Assembly: GCA_000442125.1 (NCBI GenBank)
Contig: KE546979.1
Span: 1,407,441-1,471,440 of the forward strand
Direction of reading: 5' to 3'
DNA from: Opeltia flavorubescens
Lineage: Eukaryota > Ascomycota > Lecanoromycetes > Teloschistales > Teloschistaceae
DNA: 64,000 bases
Position numbers and translations under genes: made by a program. A model generated the notes under the pieces. The model saw only the letters and a program-made list of their open reading frames with translations, made no database searches and had not been told where the DNA came from. Positions within the stretch are counted from its first letter, which is position 1, and the number at the start of each line of letters is the position of its first letter. Below are positions 10,869 through 21,393 of the stretch, in pieces.

Positions 10869-12046
10869 ATGGCTGTCCATGGCAACTCGGCTGGTGACCT
10901 GGGCAGCAATGAATCTATTGCTCACGTCGACACCATCAATCTCCCATTCCTTCAACACGGCGATGTCAACGAAACCAGTAGACTGCTGGACGTATGCTGT
11001 ACCTCGGGTTTCTTCTACCTCGATTTGTCCTCCATCAACCCAGATTTGTCGAAAGCGGTCGACGATATATACCAGCTTGAGGAAGACCTTTTTCGTCTAC
11101 CCGAGGGCGAATTGATGAGCTTCGACATTGATGTACTCTCGCCATCGAACAAATTGAATGGGTGTGACGTCAAGCCCAGTGCATCCTCGTCTCGAACGTT
11201 CGACTGACGGATACATAGCTATAAGCCACTGGGGAGGAACTTTGGTGAGCTCGCTGGCCAGACTGATGGCTTCCAATCCTACGCAGTATGCTAGATATCT
11301 GCCTGTGACCGGCTCCTTCCACCTTCCTAACACACTTCGAACAGCTGCCGAAAGATGGAATATTGCGAATTGGCAGTGAGCGTGATTTTTCGCGGCCATA
11401 CCTTGTCGACGGCTACCTCTCGGCTCTTCGTACATTCACTCTCGCGATCAATACTGCTATCCTCATCATCCTCAACTCCCTCTCACGGTCCATGAAGTTG
11501 GCGTCTTCCTCCACGTTCGAGACGATCCACCACTGCCATCGCTCCTCTCCTCATCTTATTCGCCTCCTCAAGTATCATTCGCAGCCCCCTTCCGAGCACG
11601 GTTCATCCCATGTCCCGCACACTGATCTTGGTTCCCTTACCTTCCTGTTCACCCGCCAACCGGGTCTCCAGATCCTAAGCCCCGAAAGCGGGTCTTGGCA
11701 ATGGGTACCCCCGCCGCTCCAGGCGACAACCGCTATCGTGAACATTGGTGACTGTATGAGCATGCTCACAGGAGGCTTATTCCGCTCCTCCAAGCATCGA
11801 GTTACCGGGATTAGAGGGAAGGGAATGGAGGAACGCTACAGTTTCGCGTATTTCTTAAGGCCTGATGAGGACGCTATACTCGCACCTGTCAAGAGTTCGC
11901 TCCTGGCAGCAAAGGACGTCGAGGGGGACAGAAGATACGAGGGGGAAGCTGTCACATGTCGGGACTGGTTGCAGAGGAAGTATAAGGTCTTGAGACGGCA
12001 GACATGGAATCTCGAACAAGACTGGATTTTGGCGGGAGAGAAATAG
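10869..12046 (+). CDS. 2-oxoglutarate/Fe(II)-dependent dioxygenase
   Basis: Three exons (10869-11161, 11219-11285, 11345-12046) give 353 residues. Introns are 57 bp (GTGTGA, CTGAC branch, ACATAG) and 59 bp (GTATGC...AACAG), and both junctions keep frame through NGYKPLGRNFGE and SYALPKDG. The chain has the isopenicillin N synthase-like layout: an N-terminal DTINLPFLQHG block (DIOX_N) and a C-terminal jelly roll. The iron ligands are visible as H212 and D214 in PHTDLGSLTF and H271 in SSKHRV, with the 2-oxoglutarate-binding R284 in RYSFAYF. The start at 10869 (GCCATGG context) gives a usual family length; ATGs at 10749 and 10668 are alternatives. Such enzymes hydroxylate, desaturate or ring-close small molecules. 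No damage is seen, and the place beside a transporter and sulfotransferase fits metabolite tailoring. Confidence 0.9.
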
Positions 12047-12390
12047 GAAAGCAATATTTAGATCTTGTCGTCTGTACCTGTGGAGTCTCCGTTCAGATTG
12101 CCTAGATGGGCCGGCTAAGGGATGGATTCCTGTAAACGCAGTGTGACCATGATAAAGATCATAGTTGTAGGCGTTAGTAGCTTTATATATCTTCTTGTGC
12201 TGGAGTAGCTTTGCATTCCTCCGAGAGGACAGGAAACGTCTTCCACCAAGCCATCGACGAATGGGGGATGGAGTGACGACGCTAGTACAGAAAGAGAAGC
12301 TAGTAACCCATTTTTTTGGTGGGAGGACATATCCTCCTCAACACATAACATCCCGTCTTGCCTTAGAATATTGCGATCCGATAATCGGAA
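12047..12390. other. Intergenic, terminator and promoter region
   Basis: About 340 bp between the oxygenase stop and the transporter start. Frames here are short and overlap. Nothing else seen. Confidence 0.4.
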
Positions 12391-14859
12391 ATGACCACGA
12401 TAGAAGTATCTGACGAGGACACAAGACCTCTCCTAACGGCCTCGTCCCCACCAGCAAGCTACGCCGGTATTGAGAACGTAGTACCTGGATCGGATCGAAA
12501 ATTCTCCGCTGGACTGGGAAATGCAACAAAATGTGGAGTGGCACTTATAGGTATTCAAATCGCTCTATTCTCGGCTGGAACACCAACCTATATCTTTCCC
12601 CATTTGCAGAAAGAGCATAATCTTTTCCTCCGAGTCTCTCTGAATCATAGCGGTTCGCATCGAAAAGACTAATTTCTGATATCTCTATCGTTTTCGTATT
12701 TCTCATCTCTCTTCGAAAGTGCTGATTATTTCTCACAGGTGTATTTCTCGCCAACGCAGATACTTCACTGGTGATCGCTACATATGCAGCCATTGCCTCT
12801 GAACTTGGAAATCTAACCGCCGGGCCATGGCTCTTGACGATATACACGCTTGGGTACAGTATTGCATTGCCCGTGGTAAGTGATATACTCTCTCATCTAA
12901 GACTGGATCTTGGTTGGGACGTACTCCATTGCGTGACGTGTATGCCTCTGGACGCATAAGCAGTGAAGAGCACAGGACCGTTACCGGATCCGTCATATTG
13001 ATCTTTTACCTACATTGCGGTTGACAGGCAGACCACGTAAGGAAACTTATCCCTCTTCCTTCTAGTACGGAGCCATCAGCGATGCATTCGGACGAAAAGC
13101 CCCGTTGCTAATGGCCTACTGCCTCTTCGCGGTAGGCTGCACTCTATCGTATGTACTCGATCTCTTCAAATTCTCTATGTGCTCTAGCTCAAATATAGGT
13201 TTTGAAATTACTAAACACACGGTGGGATAGTGGGACGGCTCTTTCCATGTCTCAAATGATTGCTGGTAGATTCGTATCAGGAATTGGAGGCGCGGGCATC
13301 ACACTCATGGTATCCATTATTATGACAGGGGAGTTTCTTCTTCCTACATGCCAATCACTAGCACTGCAGTCTAGATTAGATACTTCCACGGAAGCTGACT
13401 GAGGATTCTTCCTGCAGATCTTTTTCCCCTATCTCAAGTCGTTGTCCTCAAAAGCTACATCAACCTTGCGGCCGTTGCGGGAAGAAGCGCAGGTGGACCT
13501 ATTGGTGGCATCCTATTTGATAGAGTTGGCTGGCGATGGTACGTTCATCTTTCACCGTGAGGAGACTCTGGCAGGGATATCAAACTTATCTGGAGGCAGG
13601 ACTTTTGTAGCTCAAGCAATCATCGTGCTTGTTTGTTTCATCATTGCTGCAGGCCAATTCGTGGCTCCGATCACAGACTCGCCCACAAATACTAGAAAGA
13701 AGCGTCAATTAGACGTGCCGGGCTTGCTAACCTTCGCACTCACATTGGCCTCGTTCTTGGTGCTGGTCGATCATGCGAGCAAAGATCAACCTTTGACCAA
13801 CACTTCTGTCGTCTTTGTTCTGGTTGGCTTGACAACAGCCTTTGGGATTGGGTTTGTGCTCATAGAGAGCTACTGGTCCATGGCTCCATTGATCCCTTTG
13901 TCGCTATTGAAACAGGGAGGGGTTGGGTTCTATTTTGCCGTGCAGATTCTGCTTCTGTTCGCCCAGTTTGGGGTAAGACTGTAGCTGCTGTACTATGGTG
14001 TGGTTTGCGACTGAAAGTGACAAGATGGTTGCGAATCTGGCTCCGTACTTTGCTCGAACGGAAAATGCAACCAACACAATAGCTGCACTGCATCTCCTAC
14101 CCGTACCTTTTGGCAATGCCATTGGAACCCTGGTAGGCGGGAGGCTGATAAGCAAGTATGATCTCTCTATCTCGAAAGATTCGATATTGTAGTGGGCATA
14201 TAACGCTTCTGACGCTCCTAGATATAGGTTCAGGCGATACAAGATCCTCTCAATAATCGCAGTAATACTTCTCGTGGCCAGCTTCGTCACCATCCTGCTG
14301 CGTTGGCATGGTCAGATCAATTACTGGGAGTCACTGTACGTTTTTCCAGCAAGTTTGGCCGTCGGCTTGCTGAATTCGACTCAATTCGTGGGGGTATCCA
14401 CGGCGGCAGGGAAGGAGCACTTGGCTCCTATCCTCAGTCTATTCTTTTTAAGTCAGCAGATTGGCATAATGATGGGTGCGAGTGGCTCTTCGGCATTACT
14501 CCATAAGGTTTTCCGGAATACCCTGGTGGACAGATTGGCGGGTAGAATAGATAGCAAGCAGGTTGGTCGTAGACCTTATACGCAAAAGCTTCGAAGGCGC
14601 AGCTGACTTAAGCTTATCTCTCGCTATTACAGATTATCCAGGATATACTCAAAAGCAACCGCTCCGCTTTTGATCTGCCAGAAGCTCTGCGAGTAATCGC
14701 GCTGACAAGCTATATTCGCGGCTTTCATGCGGTAATCGGTAAGTGTATTTTCAGAGCGCAAAGGCTCGTAATACTAATAAACTCCTAGCACTATCGACAA
14801 GCTCGATAGTTCTGGTATTATTTATTATAATGCATATTACGGAGAGACGGATTACCTGA
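12391..14859 (+). CDS. Major facilitator superfamily transporter (Vba/multidrug type)
   Basis: Ten exons join in phase to 539 residues: 12391-12550, 12739-12875, 13066-13148, 13231-13328, 13418-13538, 13600-13972, 14025-14155, 14222-14561, 14633-14738 and 14789-14859. The start is supported by a polar N-terminal tail (DEDTRPLL) before the first helix. Recognisable blocks are GVFLANADTSLVIATYAAI, the MFS motif GAISDAFGRKAPLL (residues about 101-114), GRFVSGIGGAGI, GGPIGGILFDRVGWRWTF, LAPYFARTENATNTIAALH and FGNAIGTLVGGRLISKY. Many hydrophobic segments fit a 12- to 14-helix exporter in the plasma or vacuolar membrane. Nine introns have canonical ends except intron 4 (13329-13417), which begins GG instead of GT although everything else about it fits. 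If this donor is dead the product is truncated after about 130 residues. The likely role is efflux of the product of the neighbouring metabolite genes (inference). Confidence 0.82.
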
Positions 14860-16238
14860 TTATAGACGAAGATAATTATTCACGTGGGAAAAGAGAAAAT
14901 GTAACCTAATTCAGCTTATATTTGGTCTTCGTAAACTTGGGGCTTATTCAATATATGCTCTAGCCCTGGGCCGTGGCAGCGCCAGGCGCACACAGAATGA
15001 TTCTTTATCTTTTGGTTACACATATTCTCATTCATCTATCAGGACTAAGTCCATTATTCTTTGAAAACTGAACCACCAGAATAAGAATGATGCGTATGAA
15101 CAACGAAGGGCTTGGAAAAGCCCACGATACCCGTTAATACAGGCGGTTGCACATCATGACCACCCTACGAAGCTATATCGCTGTTTGACCATGATTTTGC
15201 TGGCGAGCTCTAATCTTAGTAAATGACATGGTGTCTGGTAGTTGCATAGTTGGGTCCGAGAAGTATGCGTTCAAAGCCTCAAAGTCCATTCTACTTAAGA
15301 TTATGTTTAATACTTTCTTTAAGGCCTACTACCTTCTCGTTAACAAGCATACCTGCCGTTTCACTTATTCATCAAGTCTATACACAGCGAAGCTCCTGCT
15401 TCACCCCCGCAGGATAAAAGCGGAGGAATGACACTAGAGTGTGTCGATAAATTCTGGTTTCTCCCTATCTGTCAACTGGAACTTCATGTGGAATCCCAGT
15501 ACATGAGGGATTAGGGTAACATACCTTCTTTGTTAGCAGGTTTCGATATCTCAGCTTCCACTACTTCTGCGTTCTCCCTTGTCAGTGTTCCATCCAAGAC
15601 TCTTCTTCAATAGACAATCCCTCCAAACCAACATCTTTCAGAAGGTTGGTTCGGCCGACTTCAAGATCGTGCACCCAAAATAGCGAGGTACTATAATCGT
15701 AGGAAGTGAGAGACGATTTGTATGGTCGCGAGGATATTTATAGTCTGCCCGCTACCAATACTCGAGCCACCGGCGAGTATCCAAATTATAGTGCACGGTC
15801 TACAAGTCTCCAGATATCGAGGATGTATAGATTCTCTTCCTACAGCCCTCCTTTATCTTTGACTGGTTATTAATGCAATTCTCTATCCTTATACTGTGCT
15901 AGGGTCCGTCCACTAGTTAATTACGAAGACTCACTTGCTGCATCTCCTTCCACTCAGACCTCATTACCAGAACCAAGAACCTGCTCCACGATACTCTAGC
16001 AACCACAGCATTTACTTCTTCGCTCGAAGCCAGAAAGTAGTCATAAATCGGCGTTGAAGAAGCCAGCCGGAAAACCCCAATCGAGATGAAGCTCAAGGAA
16101 AACAAGAACCGAGAGGCGGGAGTAGAAATAAATCTACACAAAACTTTCTACAACCAGAACTGAAACCTCTGAACCAAATCAGACATACCCTCTAGACAAA
16201 ATATCAACTCCCGGAAATCCATCTCATTCCCACCTTCG
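14860..16238. other. Intergenic stretch
   Basis: About 1.4 kb between the transporter and the 3' end of the polyketide synthase remnant, which converge here. Small frames at 15228-15431 (+) and 15917-16141 (-) have no motif. Minus-strand sequence near 15590-15690 is faintly protein-like, but I cannot define a gene. Confidence 0.45.
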
Positions 16239-17894
16239 CTACAAAAAACGCTTCAAATACGCACTCTTCCTCGCCACAACCCCCGCCAACTCCCCGATAC
16301 TAATCCTCTCCAAAATCTCAAACACACTCACCTGACTCCCCACCTCTCTCTCCAACCAATGGCTAATCCCAATCGCGCTCAAACTATCCGCGCCATACAT
16401 GAATGCCGGTTTCGCGACATCCAGATCCCCCGCCGGGACCCCAAGCGAGGTAGACAGCTTATGGACCAGCGCATCACAGATGACGCTGCAAGCATCGTCC
16501 AAGGTTGCCGCGGTCTGCAGTGAGGAGAGGAGATCCACGCCGCCCCTGACCCCCGCAGTATTTTCAGCAGTCTGATCCTCGGCTTCAGCCCTGCCCTCAA
16601 GACTCGCCGCCATCCTCCGCATCTCATCGACGCCAATCCCCTCCAGATGAGTAAACATCCGTCTCTCCAGCCACGGCCCACGCCGAAGCCCCTTCGCATC
16701 CAGCGCAGCGGGCGTATGCAGTCCCGTCAGGACCTGGCACTTCTCCTCCCCCAAAACTTGCAAGCCTAGATCGCAATGATAATCTAGGATAGCATGCAGC
16801 TCCCCCTCCTCAAAACCCATATAACCCTACGTTTCCAACCACCCCTCTACCTCGCGATGTTCTGCGATAACGCCGACGGAGCGCATGAGCCCAATGTCGA
16901 GGCTCAGTGCTTTTTGGCCGTTGCGCACGCGGTGGGAAGCGAGCGCGCCTTGGAAGACGTTGCCGCAGGCGTAGTTGGCTTGGTAAGCGCTGCCGACGAT
17001 GCCTTGGAAGGAAGAGAAGAGGATAAAGAAGTCGAGGCTGGGAGGAAGGAGGGTGTGGAGGTTCCAGCTTCCGAAGATTTTGGGGCGGGTGGCTCGGTGG
17101 AAGGATGGTGCGGTCATGGTTTGGAAGGGGCATCCTATGTGATTATCAATATGATGATCACTTTTACGGTTGGTATCAAGACGAGAGCCTATATGAACGA
17201 GTTATAGGTTCGGACTTACGCTGAGTGCGAACGCGGATTGTATGCAGCCTTTGATCGGCGGCATAGTCTGCACGCATTTTTCCAAGACACGAGCGAGAGC
17301 GTCTGCGTCGGCGATATCACATGGAGTCTCAATCCTTGCTCCTTTTTCTCGAAGCTCTGTGAACAGGTTCACAGCAGCGTCGCTTAGATTTGCGGATCTT
17401 GCTAGCAAGATTAGATTCTCGGCGCCACGGTCTACTATCCAGCAGGCTGCACTCCTTCCGATACCTCCCAGCCCACCGGCGATTAGGTATGATGCTTGCG
17501 CATCGAATACCCAGGCCGGAGTCTTTCGAGGGACGACCTATCCAGCTGTTATTATATGGAGCATAATAAGGGTATTGATATTTTGTACCATGGCCTTCTC
17601 GTCACAAGTAATATTAATCACCACTTTCCCGATGGCTTTCCCGCCTTGCACATATCGAAATGCGTCCTCAATCCGAGAGACCCCGAAGACCGTCAAAGGT
17701 TGCAAAGTAAAAATTCCCTCGGCAAAGTAATGCATGACGCCTTCAAACGCTTTTCGTAGTAGAGCTGGATCATGCTCTATTATAAATAAAAGATCAACAC
17801 TTAGATAAGATATATTAGGGGCGAAAGCAACCATGGACAGCGCGCCGTAGTTCTTACGGCCGAGCTCAATAAAACGACCGAAAGGTGCAAGGTG
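16239..17894 (-). pseudogene. 3' remnant of a reducing polyketide synthase (ER-KR-ACP)
   Basis: Read on the minus strand from 17894: the last part of an enoyl reductase domain (CHLAPFGRFIELGRKNYG to EDAFRYVQGGKAIGKVVI), a 51-bp intron (17588-17538, GTACAA...GATAG) that removes an apparent stop, then a ketoreductase domain. The ketoreductase shows the Rossmann motif YLIAGGLGGIGRS, CDIADAD, an 85-bp intron (17219-17135, GTAAGT...CATAG), and catalytic Ser and Tyr regions in LFSSFQGIVG and YQANYACGN. The chain ends in an acyl carrier domain with the phosphopantetheine site ADSLSAI. KS, AT and DH are absent; coding similarity ends where a dispersed repeat starts. Two more lesions exist: a one-base loss near 17127, where the KR pattern (SDA.FQTM) changes frame, and TAG at 16829-16827 where the family has Gln before GYM. 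The remnant is therefore dead. It was a single-chain highly reducing PKS of the fungal type. Confidence 0.88.
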
Positions 17895-18157
17895 GCAGCT
17901 ATAGGTGAAAATATCGCTGTCGAATCTTAACGGGGGATACCAAGCCTGCTCCGGGGATACCAAGCCTGCTCCGGGGATACCAAGCCTGCTCCGGGGATAC
18001 CAAGCCTGCTCCGGGGATACCAAGCCTGCTCCGGGGATGCCAAGCCTGCTCTTCCCGCGGGGTCAAGTACGGGTTCCCATCCCAAATCGCACATCCTTAC
18101 CTGTCTAGAATGAAAATCTAGCTGAACAATCCAGAAATTTGATCGCAATCGACTGCG
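17895..18157 (+). repeat. Dispersed repeat R1, copy 1
   Basis: About 260 bp that recur as the inverse complement at 20655-20871. Shared blocks include GCAGCTATA, TCGAATCTT, CCGCGGGGTCAAG, TGTGCGATTTG-type sequence (on the complement) and CAATCGACTGCG. Copy 1 differs by carrying a six-fold 20-bp array in place of one unit. Its left edge coincides with the end of polyketide synthase homology, so it marks the truncation junction. The frame starting MKISLSNLNGG at 17905 is the counterpart of the start of the copy 2 frame (MSPSNLDGG). Confidence 0.75.
17933..18052 (+). repeat. 20-bp tandem array, six units
   Basis: Five identical units of GGGGATACCAAGCCTGCTCC and a sixth with two changes (GGGGATGCCAAGCCTGCTCT). 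Because 20 is not a multiple of 3, the array encodes a 20-residue period if translated. The matching place in repeat copy 2 (near 20815-20835, complement) has a single unit, so the array is a local expansion. Confidence 0.95.
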
Positions 18158-19072
18158 CGGGAGAAGCAATACGAGGCATTCTAATCGCAATGGATTAGTT
18201 CTAGTCTATAATTCGTAATTCACATGCACCTTCATTGCATTTCTCTCCCTCCTCATTGGTCCACTCCCGCTGATTCAGCAACCCCACCATCTGTCGCCCC
18301 CATCCAAACCGGCCACCACCCAGCTTGCAGTACACTAACCCCCCGTCTGAACCATCGCGTCGTGGCCACAGGATCGTGAAGTCGACCACTGCGCTTCCGA
18401 CAGCGCTGAATCGAATGCACTTTTCAGAATCTCGAATTTTGTTCTGGGGAGGTTGTTATCAGCCGGTGAAGCATTTAGTCGGCCACACTGCGACCGGCAG
18501 TGATTCACTTGCAATGCACCAGCCCATGATATACTCTGTCACGGTCAACCTAGTGCAAAACATAGGGATGGGTGCAACGAAAATCTATTAGCTAAAGAAA
18601 GAAAGTATGTACAAGAGCTGCTCCAGAGTTTTCAGTTCGTGCGCACGCTAGCAGCTCGGGCGTTAGCCGAATAGGGCGTTAGGGCCACCAGAGCGCCAAG
18701 ACAACAATAGAGCTCATATCAAACCGTAACAAGAAGGAACAATCGTCAGCGATCAGAGAAAGCCATCAGTTAACAACGAAGGGGGGAAAATATGCCATTT
18801 CAAGCCGAGAGCTCACACGATCATCCTCGCTTGCAAATGAAACGAAAGCCACGTAGAAGACCCGATAGAGCAAGATTGTGGTCCATACGTACAGGAAGTC
18901 CACGGTTCAAACCCAGTCGAGGACGAGCAGGAACCTGCGATAGAAGCTTTGGTGCAAAGGCCGGTTGGCGGGAGAATGGCATAGAATTCCTATGGAATTG
19001 CTGCCAGGTATGGAAACCTTTGACCATGGGCACTCCTGAATGTGCTGTAGATGTACCGTCTCCAAAACCGAT
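18158..19072. other. Intergenic stretch
   Basis: About 0.9 kb without a supported gene. Frames at 18325-18591 and 18792-19076 on the plus strand and 18821-19033 on the minus strand lack motifs. Confidence 0.4.
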
Positions 19073-19766
19073 CTAAATAGCGGTCGGACTGGAAGAGGGG
19101 GCTTTTTTCGCAGCCTCCATCTTCTTTCGCTGAATGCGGTTGAGTGAGAGGAAGAGGTCTGGGATGCGCTGGATGTAGTCATTTGCGAATAATCGGAAGA
19201 TAGTTGAAATTTCTTCGTATTTTTGTGTACTCTCGGCGGCAGGTTTCTCGGGGATAGGGGCGTGCTTCTGTTGGGATAGCTCGTTTCGGATGCGCAGGAA
19301 ATTGTCGACAAGGTTCTCGTCTCCCCTGAAAAGAAGTAATTATTAGTAAATTTTTCTATAGAGTCACTGGAAAGAGTGAGGAGATGCCTCTGGAGTTCAT
19401 GTAACACCTCAAACATGGAGAGATCATCAATTGGCAATTCACTCACCGGATATTTTCCAACTTGTTCACAGGCTCCCATTCCTCGTTTCCCCAGCCCTTT
19501 AATGATTTAATTTGTGTGTAAATCTCATTGTGTTCTTGTCGCGACTGAAATCGAATCAGAATGAACATATCTGAAAGCCGAGAAGCGTATTTGAGGTCAG
19601 GGTGTTCAGATGAGATCATGTCCGTGAGCTGCTGCGCGGATGTCAAAGTTAGGAGCTCGAGGAAGTCTGCCTCTGAAGCGTCGACCGGGAGGCCTTTGAT
19701 ATCTTTGTATACCTCCTTCTTCCCGTTGTCCCACAGTAGTCTAAGAGCTTGGTATGCTTGAACCAT
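19073..19766 (-). CDS. Hypothetical protein, two exons
   Basis: Exon 1 (19766-19447) and exon 2 (19325-19073) join in phase across a 121-bp intron with a GTGAGT donor, a TTTACTAATAA branch region and a TTTTCAG acceptor, giving 190 residues. The N-terminal part (MVQAYQALRLLWDNGKKEVY) and the whole chain are helix-prone and charged (FILIRFQSRQEHNEIYTQIK; LVDNFLRIRNELSQQKH; IPDLFLSLNRIQRKKMEAAKK). It has no signal peptide or membrane segment. Codon use is that of a real gene and no lesion is seen. I do not recognise the family. An upstream frame at 20127-19858 (-) might be an extra 5' exon, but I have no evidence for the join. Confidence 0.7.
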
Positions 19767-20400
19767 TGTATAGGTATGGGCAAACGAATTCCCCAGACTG
19801 GATCGAGATCTCTTCGGTTCTTTGGATTTTAGCTCTTGTTTATCTCTCTACAACAAGCTACCAGCCAGTAATGCAAGCATTCTGATCCAACTTCGTTCTA
19901 GTCATACAAGACTCAGTAAATATCTTTATCGAATCAAGAAAGTCGATTCGGCTCAATACACGTGTAGGTACCCAGAAGAATCCATTTGTGGACTGAACAA
20001 AGGAAAGCATTGCATCAAGCGGCGAAAGAACGTTAAACGGACCTCTCTTACCTACTAGATGGGTGGCAACCGCAAACGGATCGTAACAAGAAGAGAATAA
20101 ACAGTTCGAAAGAAAAGTGGAAACCAAACCTAGAAGTGGTGAAAGCTACGATTAAGTTCGTAAAGAATACTGGAAGAATAATAGTAGAGATTATATGAAC
20201 ATTATATTGTTTTCCGTTTTATTATCTCCCTTTATTGCATTGGAAGAAGCACAATATTAATATTCATCGGATTTTGGAAATTGGACTTGAGAAATGAAAT
20301 TTTGCTAGCGCGGTATACATGGTGGAAACAAGCAGGACGGCTTATAGGTCCAGATATAGAGACCTCGTAGCCTGATAAAATCAAATCAAATCAAATCAAA
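19767..20400. other. Intergenic stretch with a TCAAA microsatellite
   Basis: AT-rich spacer upstream of the 19766 start. A TCAAA repeat (four units) lies at 20381-20400. A minus-strand frame at 19858-20127 (89 residues) is not convincing. Confidence 0.45.
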
Positions 20401-20829
20401 TTATGGCGGATAGGTCCATGCATGGTTATACACCTTCAACTCCGGAATCGGCTCCTCCAGCTCTCGAATTACGTCAAAGTCTGCCGGGTCTTGGATGACC
20501 GAGGTCGCTTGCACCTCACGCTTGATGGTCAAGGCATCTTTGGCGGAGAGTCGATACTACACTGCTGGGCCAAACTGCATGCTGACATTGTCTGCAGAAG
20601 ACGACTCGCCAGTGGAGCAAAACGGTAAAGAATTGATCCATTGGGATGGGAATGTTTGGTCTTGCTTCTCTGGCGCAGTCGATTGCGATCTAATTTCTGG
20701 ATTGTCCAGCTGAAGTGTCGTTCCAGACATGTACGAGTGTGCGATTTGTACGGAGATGGTCCTATACGATAGAAGCGCCCATAACATAGGAACCCGTGCT
20801 TGACCCCGCGGGAAAAGAAGGCTTGGCAT
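20401..20829 (-). pseudogene. Unrecognised coding remnant with one in-frame TAG
   Basis: A minus-strand frame from the ATG at 20829 reads 90 codons to TAG at 20559-20557, then continues in the same frame to TAA at 20403-20401 (141 residues plus the stop). The second half has clear coding character (EVQATSVIQDPADFDVIREL, then EEPIPELKVYNHAWTYPP) with C or G in most third positions. CAG to TAG would explain the stop. Its 5' half lies in the dispersed repeat and has a counterpart at 17.9-18.2 kb, where a matching frame is also broken. I do not recognise the protein. The opposite strand (20495-20713, +) also has an open frame, but with poorer codon use. Confidence 0.5.
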
Positions 20830-20871
20830 CCCCCATCAAGATTCGACGGCGACATTTTTATTTATAGCTGC
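20655..20871 (-). repeat. Dispersed repeat R1, copy 2 (inverted)
   Basis: Inverted partner of 17895-18157, with about 60 extra bases in the middle and only one 20-bp unit. It matches the start of the coding remnant at 20829 and its upstream flank. The two copies together could support inversion or deletion between them. Confidence 0.7.
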
Positions 20872-21393
20872 TACGATAACTACAGTAGGTGTAGTAAATC
20901 TAAAAAGTGTATTTAATCGTGCTTAATAAACGTATTAATTTAAGCTCCTATAAACCTAAATCGGTTCGGGGAAAAACTTTATTATTTAACCTACTCGGTA
21001 GGAGTAGGAACGCGGCGCGGTCCGGGATAACTCTAGGGGGATAGACGGGCGGTAAAGAGGGAACGCAGCGCGTTCCGGAGGACAATACTTAAGTACTTTA
21101 AGGACAATATATCAAATATTAAGCGACCAGTCCCTGTATCAGCAGCAATATTGGTCTTCTATGGAGAAAGCCTAGTTACAGGCCATCAGTAAGTACTCAG
21201 ACATCCATTTCTTCAAAGGAACCCACATCCATTATATTGTACTCGAAACATGCTGGATCCGACGATTGAACTACACTTTGATAATCCCCAAAACTTTCGT
21301 TTACTTGTATATTGCTACCGTATCCTAGATACTAAAGCTATTGAGACCCCGATTTTTTTTTTTTGCAGTTATATCCCTTCAATCAATCGATAC
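20872..21393. other. AT-rich spacer with a GC-rich island
   Basis: A stretch of AT-rich sequence (20880-20990) surrounds a GC-rich island at 21000-21085. No gene seen. A run of T (21352-21364) precedes the end of the next locus. Confidence 0.45.
21007..21076. repeat. Pair of GGAACGC...GCGTTCC near-palindromes
   Basis: A 17-bp perfect inverted repeat GGAACGCAGCGCGTTCC (7-bp arms, 3-bp centre) is at 21060-21076. A close variant GGAACGCGGCGCGGTCC is at 21007-21023. They stand out in AT-rich surroundings. They could be ends of a small transposon relic or protein-binding sites; neither is shown. Confidence 0.5.

Noticed and set aside
17538-17588. In-frame TAG between the ER and KR parts of the polyketide synthase remnant.
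   Set aside because: It is the acceptor end of a 51-bp intron (GTACAA...GATAG) whose removal gives the expected linker into VVPRKTPAWVFD.
17933-18052. CRISPR-like array.
   Set aside because: Units are contiguous 20-bp tandem repeats with no spacers, in a eukaryotic genome.
20495-20713. 72-codon plus-strand frame ending FSGAVDCDLISGLSS.
   Set aside because: It is the complement of the minus-strand frame at 20829-20401, which has much better third-position usage.
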